Positions 8,564 to 16,630 of a stretch of DNA of 64,000 nt are shown here, one piece after another. The position numbers and the translations under genes are program-made. Where the stretch lies: assembly GCF_025574485.1 (NCBI RefSeq), contig NZ_JAOBPO010000001.1, positions 379,501 to 443,500 of the forward strand, given 5' to 3'. How positions within the stretch are numbered: the stretch's first letter is position 1; each line of letters starts with the position of its first letter. The notes beneath the pieces were generated by a model. It was not told where the DNA came from. It ran no database searches and was given only the letters and a program-made list of their open reading frames with translations. The stretch comes from Kordiimonas aquimaris. Its GTDB lineage: Bacteria > Pseudomonadota > Alphaproteobacteria > Sphingomonadales > Kordiimonadaceae.

Positions 8564-8917
8564 CTAGTTTTGTTCCAAAATATCCAACAGCAAATCAAGC
8601 TCCGTGCCTTGCAACCGCGCAATACGGAGCGCGAGGCGGTTTGCAACTTGAGTTGCACGTGGATCAAGTCCGGTCGTATCAATGGTTACTTTGGGTTTAG
8701 ATTGCTGGGCCAGCGCGTGCAATTCTTCCGCTTCATCCCAAATCAAACCAAAATACTGTATAATCTTCTGTATCATCGCCCATGAAGGCATGCCGCGCCG
8801 ACCGTGTTCAAGAGCAGAAAGATATGCCGCAGACACATCCAGTGCTGTCGCCATCTGCGCTTGATTAACACCTTTGTTGGTGCGGAGCGCGCGGACCTTT
8901 TCGCCAAACGGCGTCAT
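8564..8917 (-). CDS. XRE-family helix-turn-helix regulator
   Basis: 117 residues. Residues ~5-60 form a Cro/C1-type helix-turn-helix (KVRALRTNKGVNQAQMATAL, then VSAAYLSALEHGRRGMPS). The C-terminal half is helical, with RLALRIARLQGTELDLLLDILEQ. Small XRE regulators of this shape commonly follow smr in Alphaproteobacteria. Its start overlaps the stop of smr by four bases (ATGA), so the two are translationally coupled. The targets are unknown. Confidence 0.85.
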   Translation of the reverse strand: MTPFGEKVRALRTNKGVNQAQMATALDVSAAYLSALEHGRRGMPSWAMIQKIIQYFGLIWDEAEELHALAQQSKPKVTIDTTGLDPRATQVANRLALRIARLQGTELDLLLDILEQN

Positions 8918-9510
8918 GAACCAGCCCCTCCTCGATGAACGTTGGGCATTTTACGCCGCAATATCACATAAAGCGCACCATCACCGCCGTGCTCCTGTGC
9001 CGCTGGTCCAAACGAATGAATAAAGGGTTTTAAAGACGCCTCTGACAACCACATTGGTACCATACGGCGCAGCACACCTGTGTGTTGTTCGAAACTATCG
9101 CGTGTGCGGTAAGCAACCGGTGTGTCAGCTGCAGTTTGAACAAATCGTTTACCGCCTTTGCCTGTAACAACAAGCAATGTTTTATCGCCGCGGCGAACGC
9201 AACCTTCTATCACACGCTGTAAAACACGAAAGGCATGATCCTGTGTCATGCCGTGCAAATCCACCGACCTGTCAAACTCCTGCCTGCCTGTCGTTATTTT
9301 ACGCCGTGTTTTGCGGTCAACCTTTGGCGTAGGGGTCGGCGTATCACCAACAAACCAATCCAGTGGTAATGGGCGCTCGGTAAAAGTAACTTTGCCTGGT
9401 GTTTTAGGTAACGGTTTGGGGGCAGGTCTATCACCAAGAGGCGTTACGCTTTTTGTTACCGCCTCCCAAACAGCACGGTCCCGATCACCTAAGCCCTTTT
9501 TATTACTCAC
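8914..9510 (-). CDS. Smr/MutS2 C-terminal domain protein
   Basis: 198 residues. A basic, proline-rich N-terminal ~90 residues precede a Smr domain starting at VDLHGMTQDHAFRVLQRVI, with the conserved LLVVTGKGGKR motif and a C-terminal FGPAAQEHGGDGALYVILRR. Smr domains are nucleic-acid nicking or RNA-cleaving modules; stand-alone proteins like E. coli YdaL have endonuclease activity, but the cellular target here is unknown. It overlaps mltA by four bases upstream and the HTH gene by four bases downstream, so it lies inside a tight operon. Confidence 0.88.
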   Translation of the reverse strand: MSNKKGLGDRDRAVWEAVTKSVTPLGDRPAPKPLPKTPGKVTFTERPLPLDWFVGDTPTPTPKVDRKTRRKITTGRQEFDRSVDLHGMTQDHAFRVLQRVIEGCVRRGDKTLLVVTGKGGKRFVQTAADTPVAYRTRDSFEQHTGVLRRMVPMWLSEASLKPFIHSFGPAAQEHGGDGALYVILRRKMPNVHRGGAGS

Positions 9511-10715
9511 CGGTTTTGCCTCAGCGCCTTTGCCGCAAGCATTTTGGGTAATATAAGCCAGTAGCGCCCGCGGTTTGCCATACGGCCCGCAATTTCTTCA
9601 GCATCGTCGCCAAAGCCCCAAAAAACATCGCCGCGAATTTCACCCTGAATAGCGCCGCCTGTGTCCTGCGCCACCATGAGGCGGTTAAGGGGTAAATCAG
9701 GCGAATCAGATGCGGTGGGGTTTGGATAAGACGCCGACAACCAAATCGGTGCATGTAATGGCAAATGCTTGCGATCAACAGCAAGCGAGTGCCCGGGTGT
9801 CAGTGACACATTCGCCGAACCGAAAGGACCATCACCGCCGTTAAGTTCACGGAAAAACACAAACGACGGATCCGTGTTTAATACATGTTCGATCTGATCA
9901 GGGTTTGCTTCAAGCCACGCACGAATAGACTGACCCGAAATATTGGCACGCTCAATGGCACCTGTTTCGATAAGGTAGCGGCCAATTAAACGATTCGCAT
10001 GGCCATTTTGTGCTGCATAACCAATGCCAAGCAAACTGCCGTCTGGCATTTGAACACGCCCTGACCCCTGTACATGTAAAAAGTAAGCGTCTACGGCGCT
10101 ATCAACCCACAAAACCTCAAGATCGCGATCATCCAGCGCACCATCGTTTATTGCGGCCCTATCAGGGTAAGGCATCAAGCGTCCGTTACGCACTGAGCCT
10201 GCTATTCTACGACCACGCAAGTCACTTCGAAACGCGCCAAGATCAACCATCACAAGTTCTGGCGGGCGCATGTAAAGCGGCACATTATAGCGCGCACTGC
10301 GTTCGCGGCTTCCTTGCAGCAACGCTTCATAATAACCAGTGAAAAGGCCTTCGCTTTCACCGTCTAACGAGACAGCAAGCGGTTCAAAATGGTCCAGCAA
10401 CGCCTGCTGCAGCGCATTACGTGAACCGGCACCTACCAGCGCATTACAGCCCTCTGTCCAGTCGTGCCCGACGCCGCCAATCGCAGCACCCGGCAACCGT
10501 CGGTTTGATGGGAGGTTTGCCATTTTTTCACAGGATTTCAGGAGCGCGGGCTTCGCAGCCATAATGTCCGCTGTATGCCACCCGGGCAAGTCGGCAAAAT
10601 TGATTTCTTCGTAGCGTAAGCCCGGCTGAGGGCCGGCAAGCAAAAGAATGGCAACAACAACCGGCACAATCAGCAGCGCCAACAACACCGCACCCATTGT
10701 AAGGCTGCGCTTCAT
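9507..10715 (-). CDS. mltA: Membrane-bound lytic murein transglycosylase A
   Basis: 402 residues with an N-terminal membrane helix (MGAVLLALLIVPVVVAILLL). The MltA domain contains LFTGYYEALLQGSRERSARY, then VDAYFLHVQGSGRVQ. A C-terminal 3D domain carries MVAQDTGGAIQGEIRGDVFW, which includes the catalytic Asp region. The enzyme cleaves peptidoglycan between MurNAc and GlcNAc to give 1,6-anhydro ends during wall turnover. The start at 10715 puts the membrane helix at the N-terminus and leaves a 4-bp gap after the Tim44-like stop. Operon: Tim44-like, mltA, smr, HTH. Confidence 0.92.
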   Translation of the reverse strand: MKRSLTMGAVLLALLIVPVVVAILLLAGPQPGLRYEEINFADLPGWHTADIMAAKPALLKSCEKMANLPSNRRLPGAAIGGVGHDWTEGCNALVGAGSRNALQQALLDHFEPLAVSLDGESEGLFTGYYEALLQGSRERSARYNVPLYMRPPELVMVDLGAFRSDLRGRRIAGSVRNGRLMPYPDRAAINDGALDDRDLEVLWVDSAVDAYFLHVQGSGRVQMPDGSLLGIGYAAQNGHANRLIGRYLIETGAIERANISGQSIRAWLEANPDQIEHVLNTDPSFVFFRELNGGDGPFGSANVSLTPGHSLAVDRKHLPLHAPIWLSASYPNPTASDSPDLPLNRLMVAQDTGGAIQGEIRGDVFWGFGDDAEEIAGRMANRGRYWLILPKMLAAKALRQNR

Positions 10716-10719
10716 TATT

Positions 10720-11373
10720 TTATCCAGCAAGTGTCGCGACAAGGGTCCATGCAGGATCACGCGATGATGTGTTACGGGCAAAGGTCCATTTGTCGTTCAG
10801 CTCTGTGGCATCAGACACATCCCCTTCAACCACAGCACCATCAGCGTCTACTGTTACAGCGATCACTTCTGCAGCGTAATGAACTGTAATTTCAGCGTTC
10901 TTACCAGTTAGATGCGCATCAACGATATCAGTTTTGGTGATATCCAGTAGTTTATTCTTCAACGTCAGCCCATCTGCTTCGCGCTGCTCAATAGCCGACG
11001 TAAACTGACCGTAAACTGTATCATCAAGGAAATTTTTAAGGGTATCTTTATCGCCTTGCCAGAACGCCTCAAGGATCATGCCGTATGCATTTTGAGCACC
11101 GTTCAAAAACTCTGACACATCAAAGTTTCTGTCTGCGCGGCGAATATCGGCCAAGCCATTTCTGACAGCAGGGTTTTCAATCAAATCAACAACACCGCTC
11201 GACTGGTCCACTTCTACAGCTTCACCGTCAATCGTTTGACCTGTTGTCCTTGCAAAACCGTTACGCCCGGCTGCAGGCGGCAAAGGTTCGTCGCCAGTTT
11301 TTTTGCCGAGTTCAGAGCGCAACCTCAAGGCAATAAACGCAGCTACCATAGCTATCAGGATAATCTCTAACAT
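10720..11373 (-). CDS. Tim44-like domain protein
   Basis: 217 residues. An N-terminal hydrophobic helix (MLEIILIAMVAAFIALRLRS) anchors it in the membrane, then a charged linker, then a Tim44 domain (FLNGAQNAYGMILEAFWQGD ... LKNFLDDTVYGQFTSAIEQR ... AEITVHYAAEVIAVTVD ... DKWTFARNTSSRDPAWTLVA). The family is the bacterial relative of mitochondrial Tim44. In Caulobacter the TimA protein is a membrane protein of this kind. It is first in the operon with mltA and smr and is divergent from fxsA; the 281-bp gap (11374-11654) must contain both promoters, and no other gene is evident there. Confidence 0.9.
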   Translation of the reverse strand: MLEIILIAMVAAFIALRLRSELGKKTGDEPLPPAAGRNGFARTTGQTIDGEAVEVDQSSGVVDLIENPAVRNGLADIRRADRNFDVSEFLNGAQNAYGMILEAFWQGDKDTLKNFLDDTVYGQFTSAIEQREADGLTLKNKLLDITKTDIVDAHLTGKNAEITVHYAAEVIAVTVDADGAVVEGDVSDATELNDKWTFARNTSSRDPAWTLVATLAG

Positions 11374-11654
11374 GTCGTTATTCGCTCGCTTATTTCACGT
11401 TTGTTTATACGCCTTCTCAAAGCTGCCTGAACATCATTTTCAAACACTTATTCAACGAAGTCATAAGGTCATGAACATAAACGCACTTAACTATTTTAAC
11501 ATGACACCATTGAAGAAAGGCTTATTCATGCTTTTATAGATAAGAGGTTTAACCGCAAAGAACAAGCAATGAAGCCTCGTAAAAATATACATTGTGTCGC
11601 TGAGAGACATTTCTGATATACGGAAACACACCCGAAAAGACCTGAAGGATTAAA

Positions 11655-12185
11655 ATGGGCTGGCTGATCTTACTTATATTTGTGGGTATACCGCTCATGG
11701 AATTGTCTGTGCTCATTGAGATAGGTGACGGAATAGGGGCTTTGCCAACCATTGCCCTCTGCCTGTTAACGGCAGGTATCGGCTTATCACTGATACGTAT
11801 GCAAGGCCTAAAAGTGATCTCGGACATGCAACAAGCCAGTAGCTCGGGCACACCGTTGGTTGAACATCTTGTCCATGGTTTCTTTTTACTTGTTGCTGGT
11901 ATGCTCTTATTTTTCCCTGGCTTTGTAACCGACACACTCGGCGCACTTTTGCTGATCCCACCGATCCGCTTAATGCTCGGAAAAGCAGGCTTGGCCCATG
12001 CAGCAGCAAAAGGCACAACCGGCTTTTATAGAAGCTCACATCAAGAGGCAGAAACAAAATCAACAATCATTGTTGATGGTGAATTCTGGGAAGCAGAACC
12101 GCAAACCTCAAAAGTGATTGATCAATCACCAAAAGACCCTGAACCAGCAAATTCGAATACGAGATCAAACAAAACTGAAGATTAA
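11655..12185 (+). CDS. fxsA: FxsA family membrane protein
   Basis: 176 residues. Motifs: the start WLILLIFVGIPLMELSVLIE, then TAGIGLSLIRMQGL and LLVAGMLLFFPGFVTDTLG, with a proline/asparagine-rich hydrophilic tail (~130-176). E. coli FxsA (SuzA) is an inner-membrane protein that counteracts phage T7 exclusion by F plasmids; its normal role is unclear. RBS AAGGAT lies upstream of the ATG. In many Alphaproteobacteria the gene sits between the Tim44-like gene and secB, as here. Confidence 0.9.
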   Translation: MGWLILLIFVGIPLMELSVLIEIGDGIGALPTIALCLLTAGIGLSLIRMQGLKVISDMQQASSSGTPLVEHLVHGFFLLVAGMLLFFPGFVTDTLGALLLIPPIRLMLGKAGLAHAAAKGTTGFYRSSHQEAETKSTIIVDGEFWEAEPQTSKVIDQSPKDPEPANSNTRSNKTED

Positions 12186-12321
12186 ACACCCACACCGCGA
12201 GTTACTGCCGTTTTGATGGTTGTTTGATCACCAAAACCATGCTAGCCCTCGCACCAAATTTGTTGCGATGTACTTAACCCTTATGTGCAGCAGCATCACA
12301 ATAGACTTAAAGAGTAGAAAA

Positions 12322-12879
12322 ATGGCTGAAAACGATACAAACAATCAAATACCTGTAGGCGGCGCGCCAGCAGGCGGCGAAGCACCTCAAGCAGGTGTTC
12401 TTGCTCAGTACATCAAAGACCTTTCATTTGAAAACCCTAACGCACCAGGAAGCCTGCAAAACGGCGGTGGTGCTCAGCCGGCAATCGACGTAAGCGTTAA
12501 TGTTGGTGTGCGCAAAATGAATGATGAGATGTACGAAGTTGATCTCAAAATTTCAGCCAAAGCCGAAAACACCGGCGAAAATGGTGAAAAACAAGTCGCA
12601 TTTGTTGTTGAGCTTGCATACGGCACATTGTTTGGTGTGCGCAATGTTGCAGAAGAGGCGCTACGCCCATTTTTGCTGATACAAGCGCCCATGCTTATGT
12701 TCCCGTTTGCACGTCGCATTATTGCTGATGCAACACGTGACGGTGGTTTCCCGCCGTTGTTACTGGAGCCAATCAACTTTGAAGCGTTATACCGTCAGCA
12801 ACAAGCACAAGAAGGCGGCGCAGCTGCTCAAGAACAGCCACAGGAAGAAGGTGCGCCTGCGCCGATTAACCTGAACTAA
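12322..12879 (+). CDS. secB: Protein-export chaperone SecB
   Basis: 185 residues. The SecB core runs from VLAQYIKDLSFENPNAP through VAFVVELAYGTLFGV to PILLIQAPMLMFPFARR-like sequence (here PFLLIQAPMLMFPFARR) and ends at LLEPINFEALYRQQQAQ. It forms a tetramer that holds preproteins unfolded for SecA. The protein is longer than typical ~155-residue SecB because of Gly/Ala/Pro-rich tails at both ends. The ATG at 12322 is chosen over an in-frame upstream start (12220) because it directly precedes the family N-terminus and follows AGAG. A strong terminator follows at 12903-12942. Confidence 0.95.
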   Translation: MAENDTNNQIPVGGAPAGGEAPQAGVLAQYIKDLSFENPNAPGSLQNGGGAQPAIDVSVNVGVRKMNDEMYEVDLKISAKAENTGENGEKQVAFVVELAYGTLFGVRNVAEEALRPFLLIQAPMLMFPFARRIIADATRDGGFPPLLLEPINFEALYRQQQAQEGGAAAQEQPQEEGAPAPINLN

Positions 12880-12902
12880 GATAAACTACGTACTGATACA
12901 GA

Positions 12903-12942
12903 AAAGGCTGGCCCATTTATTGGTGCCAGCCTTTCTTTTTTT
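12903..12942 (+). terminator. Rho-independent terminator after secB
   Basis: A 10-bp perfect stem (AAAGGCTGGC / GCCAGCCTTT) with a 12-base loop, followed by C and seven T residues. It ends the secB transcript and separates it from the convergent CPBP gene. Confidence 0.9.
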
Positions 12943-12962
12943 GCTGTCGTGATCTGGGTTTT

Positions 12963-13733
12963 TTATGCGCGCGTTAGCGACGTATTATGGAGTTCGCGTT
13001 GATTGTTTTCTCGCTCAACTGTTTGGCGTGCCAGATAGATTGTTGCACCAGCAGCGATATCAACAAGCGCATGCAACACAATTGCGGGCCATAGTGAGCC
13101 TGCCCAAAGATAGACAACTGTAAAAACGAGGCCAGCCAAGAACACGCGCGCGATAAGCGATGCACTTTCCTGGTACAAATGTGCGGCGGTAAAAGATAAT
13201 AGCGCAACAAACGCTGCCGCCCATAGAGGCATCCAGTGTTCAAATATCCATATCAGGAACCCACGAAACATCACCTCTTCCGTTATACCCGCGCTTATGG
13301 AAAGCAAAAAAAACAACATCAATTCCCGCTTGTTCTGAGGCAGTATTCGGCTAGTAGACTCATGGTCCGAAAGTTGTTCGACGGTTTTTTGAGCAAAGGA
13401 TGGTTTGGCGTGTGCCGCCCATACCTGTACACCAAGCAGTATGCCAATGACCGCCACAGCGCCCCATGCGCTAACGGTTGCTACGCCGCCGCCTTCAATC
13501 ATACCAAGCAAGTCGAAGTCCCGCCCGGCTAAGAACCAATATCCCAGCAAGATCAGTGCAGGAATCCATAGGAACGCCAGCGTCTGCCCGTATGAGCTTA
13601 TCCTGTCAAACGGGATACCCTGTTCCCGCTCACGTTTGTCCCGAAGGTGAAATAGGTATGAAATCACCGGCATAGCCAGTGCAATCATCACTGTAAGCCC
13701 TATTTCATACCTTGTTAAATTCTCTATATCCAC
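12963..13733 (-). CDS. CPBP family intramembrane metalloprotease
   Basis: 256 residues with about six to eight membrane segments. The three CPBP/Rce1 motifs are present: EEVMFRG (~152-158), F-x3-H in FTAAHLY (~181-185) and H-x3-D in HALVD (~221-225), which together hold the catalytic Glu and zinc-type His residues. Members cleave prenylated or membrane proteins or act in bacteriocin immunity. The start is set by AGGAG eight bases before a GTG at 13733; the ATG 15 bases earlier has no ribosome site. It is divergent from a TetR regulator 84 bp away, which may control it. Confidence 0.85.
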   Translation of the reverse strand: MDIENLTRYEIGLTVMIALAMPVISYLFHLRDKREREQGIPFDRISSYGQTLAFLWIPALILLGYWFLAGRDFDLLGMIEGGGVATVSAWGAVAVIGILLGVQVWAAHAKPSFAQKTVEQLSDHESTSRILPQNKRELMLFFLLSISAGITEEVMFRGFLIWIFEHWMPLWAAAFVALLSFTAAHLYQESASLIARVFLAGLVFTVVYLWAGSLWPAIVLHALVDIAAGATIYLARQTVERENNQRELHNTSLTRA

Positions 13734-13817
13734 CGCTATTCTCCTCATAAAACACTTGCAAATCCAGATCGTTATGTTTATTTTGTAAATGTAATTTACT
13801 TTTACATATAGGAAAAT

Positions 13818-14477
13818 ATGTCGATGAGTCAAGCAGCAAAGCCAGCCCATCAGTTCAGGTCTCGCAAGACGAGAGATAAACTATTGAACGCGCTTGAGAA
13901 TCTTTTGCATAAACATGATTTTGGCGATATCGGCGTATCAGACATCGCAAAAGAAGCGGGCGTGTCTCCAGCGTCTATCTATCGCCGCTTTGATAGCAAA
14001 GACGGCTTCATCCCTGTTCTTTTTGAACTGTATTTGGCACGCCTGAGCGATGTTACTCAATCTGATGGGGCACAGCTCGACATTGAAGGGCTGGACTTGC
14101 GCACGGTTTTGGTTGCGCTGGCAAAAGTCGGGATTACACAAATCAAAAGTCAGGCGCACATATTACGCGCAATTATGCTGCACGGCCTAAGGCGCGCAGG
14201 GCTTATCGAAGAATATACCGAACAGTATGTGGAAATGACGCTGCATTCGATGCAGGGTATCCTTGCTCATTTTCAGGCAGATATTCACCGAAAAGACATC
14301 GACACAGCCGCTCGTATGCTTGCTTATTACTTCAATAATATCCTGATAACGCGCATTATCTATGCTGGCTACACGCCAGACTTTGGTCTCGTTCTTTCAG
14401 ATGATGAATTCGCAGAAGAAATCGCTGATTTTGCTTATGGTTACTTAACCTGCGGGCAAAGCAATAAAGCAGATTAG
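13818..14477 (+). CDS. TetR/AcrR family transcriptional regulator
   Basis: 219 residues. Residues ~15-65 give the TetR N-terminal domain: RDKLLNALENLLHKHDF, then VSDIAKEAGVSPASIYRRF, then DSKDGFIPVLFE. The C-terminal ligand domain is all helical and not assignable to a substrate class. RBS TAGGA precedes the ATG. It is divergent from the CPBP protease gene with a short shared intergenic region, the usual layout for a TetR repressor and its target. Confidence 0.88.
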   Translation: MSMSQAAKPAHQFRSRKTRDKLLNALENLLHKHDFGDIGVSDIAKEAGVSPASIYRRFDSKDGFIPVLFELYLARLSDVTQSDGAQLDIEGLDLRTVLVALAKVGITQIKSQAHILRAIMLHGLRRAGLIEEYTEQYVEMTLHSMQGILAHFQADIHRKDIDTAARMLAYYFNNILITRIIYAGYTPDFGLVLSDDEFAEEIADFAYGYLTCGQSNKAD

Positions 14478-14488
14478 TTAAAACGGTC

Positions 14489-15070
14489 TCAGGTCGTTAT
14501 TTTTGCAAGCCAAGTACGCCACATATCGTCCTGCACAATCAAATCTGTGGCTGCCTGATACCCTGCGGCTCGTGGGTATTTGCCATCATCTCTTTCCCCG
14601 GCTTCCTTTTGCCATACTGCATTATCAGCAACAGCCTCATATATATTGACATAGAAAACCTTGTTCGCGCGGGCAATTGTTGTCATTTGTCGTGCCGTAT
14701 TTGCTATGCAGGGTGCAGCCTGTTCTCGGCCAACAACAGGGAAAGGGCTGACAAAAACTGTTGGTGCATGTGCACGTGCAGCCATCATTAGTGCCTTGGT
14801 GTTTTTCAAGCGCTCCAGTTGTCCAACCTGTGGTCGTTTATGAGCGCCGAACAAGCAATCTTCCGCACCGAAAGAGAAGACCAAACCAGAAAATGAGTGA
14901 TGCTGTGCTTCACTGTTCCAGCGTTTTAGCACGTCAGCACTTGTTGCGCCCTCTGCACCGAAATTGGCGAAAGAAAACTGCGTCGCCTCAGCCAGTTGGC
15001 CAACCCATCCAGCGCCTTCAGGATCGCCCTCACCTGCAACAAACCCATCACCAAAGAAACCAATGGTCAT
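14489..15070 (-). CDS. SGNH/GDSL-like protein lacking catalytic Ser and His
   Basis: 193 residues. Sequence blocks follow the SGNH hydrolase plan: block I FGDGFVAGEGDPEGAGWVG (residues ~6-24), block II NFGAEGATSADVL, block III FSFGAEDC, and block V DGKYPRAAGY (~162-171). The nucleophile position of the GDS motif is Gly9, the block III Asn is Glu70, and the His of the D-x-x-H motif is Tyr165. This is therefore probably a non-hydrolytic relative, unless other residues substitute. The ATG at 15070 directly precedes the family N-terminus. It follows holA by 10 bp in an apparent leuS-lptE-holA operon. Confidence 0.75.
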   Translation of the reverse strand: MTIGFFGDGFVAGEGDPEGAGWVGQLAEATQFSFANFGAEGATSADVLKRWNSEAQHHSFSGLVFSFGAEDCLFGAHKRPQVGQLERLKNTKALMMAARAHAPTVFVSPFPVVGREQAAPCIANTARQMTTIARANKVFYVNIYEAVADNAVWQKEAGERDDGKYPRAAGYQAATDLIVQDDMWRTWLAKITT

Positions 15071-15080
15071 ATATGCCTCT

Positions 15081-16100
15081 TCAGCGCGCAGCTTTGGCGA
15101 GGCGAAGCAGGGCCCGTGCGCAAATAACATCAACAGGATTACCTGTTGTTTTACAATCCAGCTCTGCGCCAATAAGAATATCCAGCGCTTGCTCAAGCTT
15201 TTTTGATGACCACGCACTAACCTCGCGGGCAAATTTATCTTTTTCAGCGTAAAAAACAGGTGGGCGCAATTTACCGCACGCTTCCGTTGGACTCATGCCT
15301 TTATCAACATGCGCGCGCGCCGTGTGTAAACGCATCAGGCGGCCTTGCAATGTACGCAGTATAGCTATCGCACTTTCGCTAGACGACCATGCACGCTCCA
15401 GGAACTTCTCCAAGTCTTTCAGGTTGCCCGCTGTTACTGCTTCTGCAATCTGATTAAGCCCAAGCGCTGCCGTATCCCCCACGCATGCCTTAGCATCATT
15501 GAGGGTCACTTGCTTGTGGTCAGCGCCTTTATAGAGCACTAATTTTTCAAGCTCACCGCGCGACACCATCCTGTCGCCACCAAGATTATCAACCAGATAA
15601 GCAACCGCATCCTGTGTGGCGGTCAAACCTGCAGAAGACAACGTTGACTGTACCAAGCCAAACAAATCTTGCGCGCTGTCTTCATAACAAACAATCGCCT
15701 GTGCATTCTTTGCTGCCTCAACAGCTTTTCTAAGGCTCGATGTTGGCTTGAGGTCTCCGCCTGTTATAACAAGCAAACCATCGCCCTGGTCGCTAGCCAG
15801 CACCAGCTTGACAGCTTCCGTCGACTCGTTACCGGCCCCTTCAAGCCGCACCAGACGCCGACCACCCATCATGGATATGGCAGCAACTTCATCAAGCAGA
15901 ATTGACGGGCTGGCCTTTACTGCCTCTGGGCCAAGGCGGACTACTTGAAAAGGGTCATTCAGGTCCGGCGCAATTTGCTTACCGATTATTTCAGCGCGCT
16001 CGCGCACCAAGCCTTCATCACGACCAAAAACCAATACAGCACGCGTGCCCGCAGGAACGGCTTTAAGTAATGCGGGTATATCGCGTGGTTTGGCTTTCAA
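15081..16100 (-). CDS. holA: DNA polymerase III subunit delta
   Basis: 339 residues, the family's usual length. It begins RDIPALLKAVPAGTRAVLVF-GRDEGLVRERAE, with the HolA N-terminal fold, and has the conserved VAYLVDNLGGDRMVSRGELEKL segment and RTLQGRLMRLHTARA in the C-terminal collar helices. Delta loads the beta clamp within the clamp loader. The start is a TTG preceded by AGGA; no ATG is available in frame. It lies 23 bp after lptE. Confidence 0.93.
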   Translation of the reverse strand: MKAKPRDIPALLKAVPAGTRAVLVFGRDEGLVRERAEIIGKQIAPDLNDPFQVVRLGPEAVKASPSILLDEVAAISMMGGRRLVRLEGAGNESTEAVKLVLASDQGDGLLVITGGDLKPTSSLRKAVEAAKNAQAIVCYEDSAQDLFGLVQSTLSSAGLTATQDAVAYLVDNLGGDRMVSRGELEKLVLYKGADHKQVTLNDAKACVGDTAALGLNQIAEAVTAGNLKDLEKFLERAWSSSESAIAILRTLQGRLMRLHTARAHVDKGMSPTEACGKLRPPVFYAEKDKFAREVSAWSSKKLEQALDILIGAELDCKTTGNPVDVICARALLRLAKAAR

Positions 16101-16123
16101 ATGATCTGGTCCTGTTTTAACAC

Positions 16124-16630
16124 TTAGTTGCTCAGGCCAGCCGCTTTGTCAGCGGCATTGGCAAAGTGCAATGCCAATCGGCGATGAATACGCTCAGCCA
16201 GTTCTAGTGCTAGTCGGCGTGCAGCATCTTCGCGCTGTGTAACTGTCGCGAAATCCGAGAGCACCAAATCAAAGGATGTGCGTGCGCGGAAACTGTCCTC
16301 TAGAACAGGTTCTCCCGTTTCTTCGCTGATCATTGTAATTCCAGCCACCAGTGTAATCTGTTCCTGCGTGGTGGCGGTATCAGGTCGAACACCAAAGTTT
16401 TCGCTGGTTTGGTTGAGCTTAACATCCAGACGGTAAGCAGGGTTTCCTGCGGCGTTCAAACGGGAAACAAGCCGGTTGCGCATCACCTGCCCCAGACGAT
16501 CAGGTATAGGGCCAACATCAACGCTTGCAAGCTGTTCCTGCATCAGTGCCGAAGACCCACCAGCCTCGTAAAGCGGCTGAAAACCACAAGCCGATAAGGC
16601 AAAGGCTATTATAAAGATTAAATATCTCAT
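16124..16630 (-). CDS. lptE: LPS-assembly lipoprotein LptE
   Basis: 168 residues. The N-terminal lipoprotein signal ends in LSACGFQPLY, which is both a lipobox and the LptE signature. The mature part has GPIPDRLGQVMRNRLVSRLN and RTSFDLVLSDFATVTQREDA, typical of alphaproteobacterial LptE. It plugs the LptD barrel in the outer membrane for lipopolysaccharide insertion. The ATG shares one base with the leuS stop (TGATG), so translation is coupled. A TTG one codon earlier is less likely. Confidence 0.92.
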   Translation of the reverse strand: MRYLIFIIAFALSACGFQPLYEAGGSSALMQEQLASVDVGPIPDRLGQVMRNRLVSRLNAAGNPAYRLDVKLNQTSENFGVRPDTATTQEQITLVAGITMISEETGEPVLEDSFRARTSFDLVLSDFATVTQREDAARRLALELAERIHRRLALHFANAADKAAGLSN

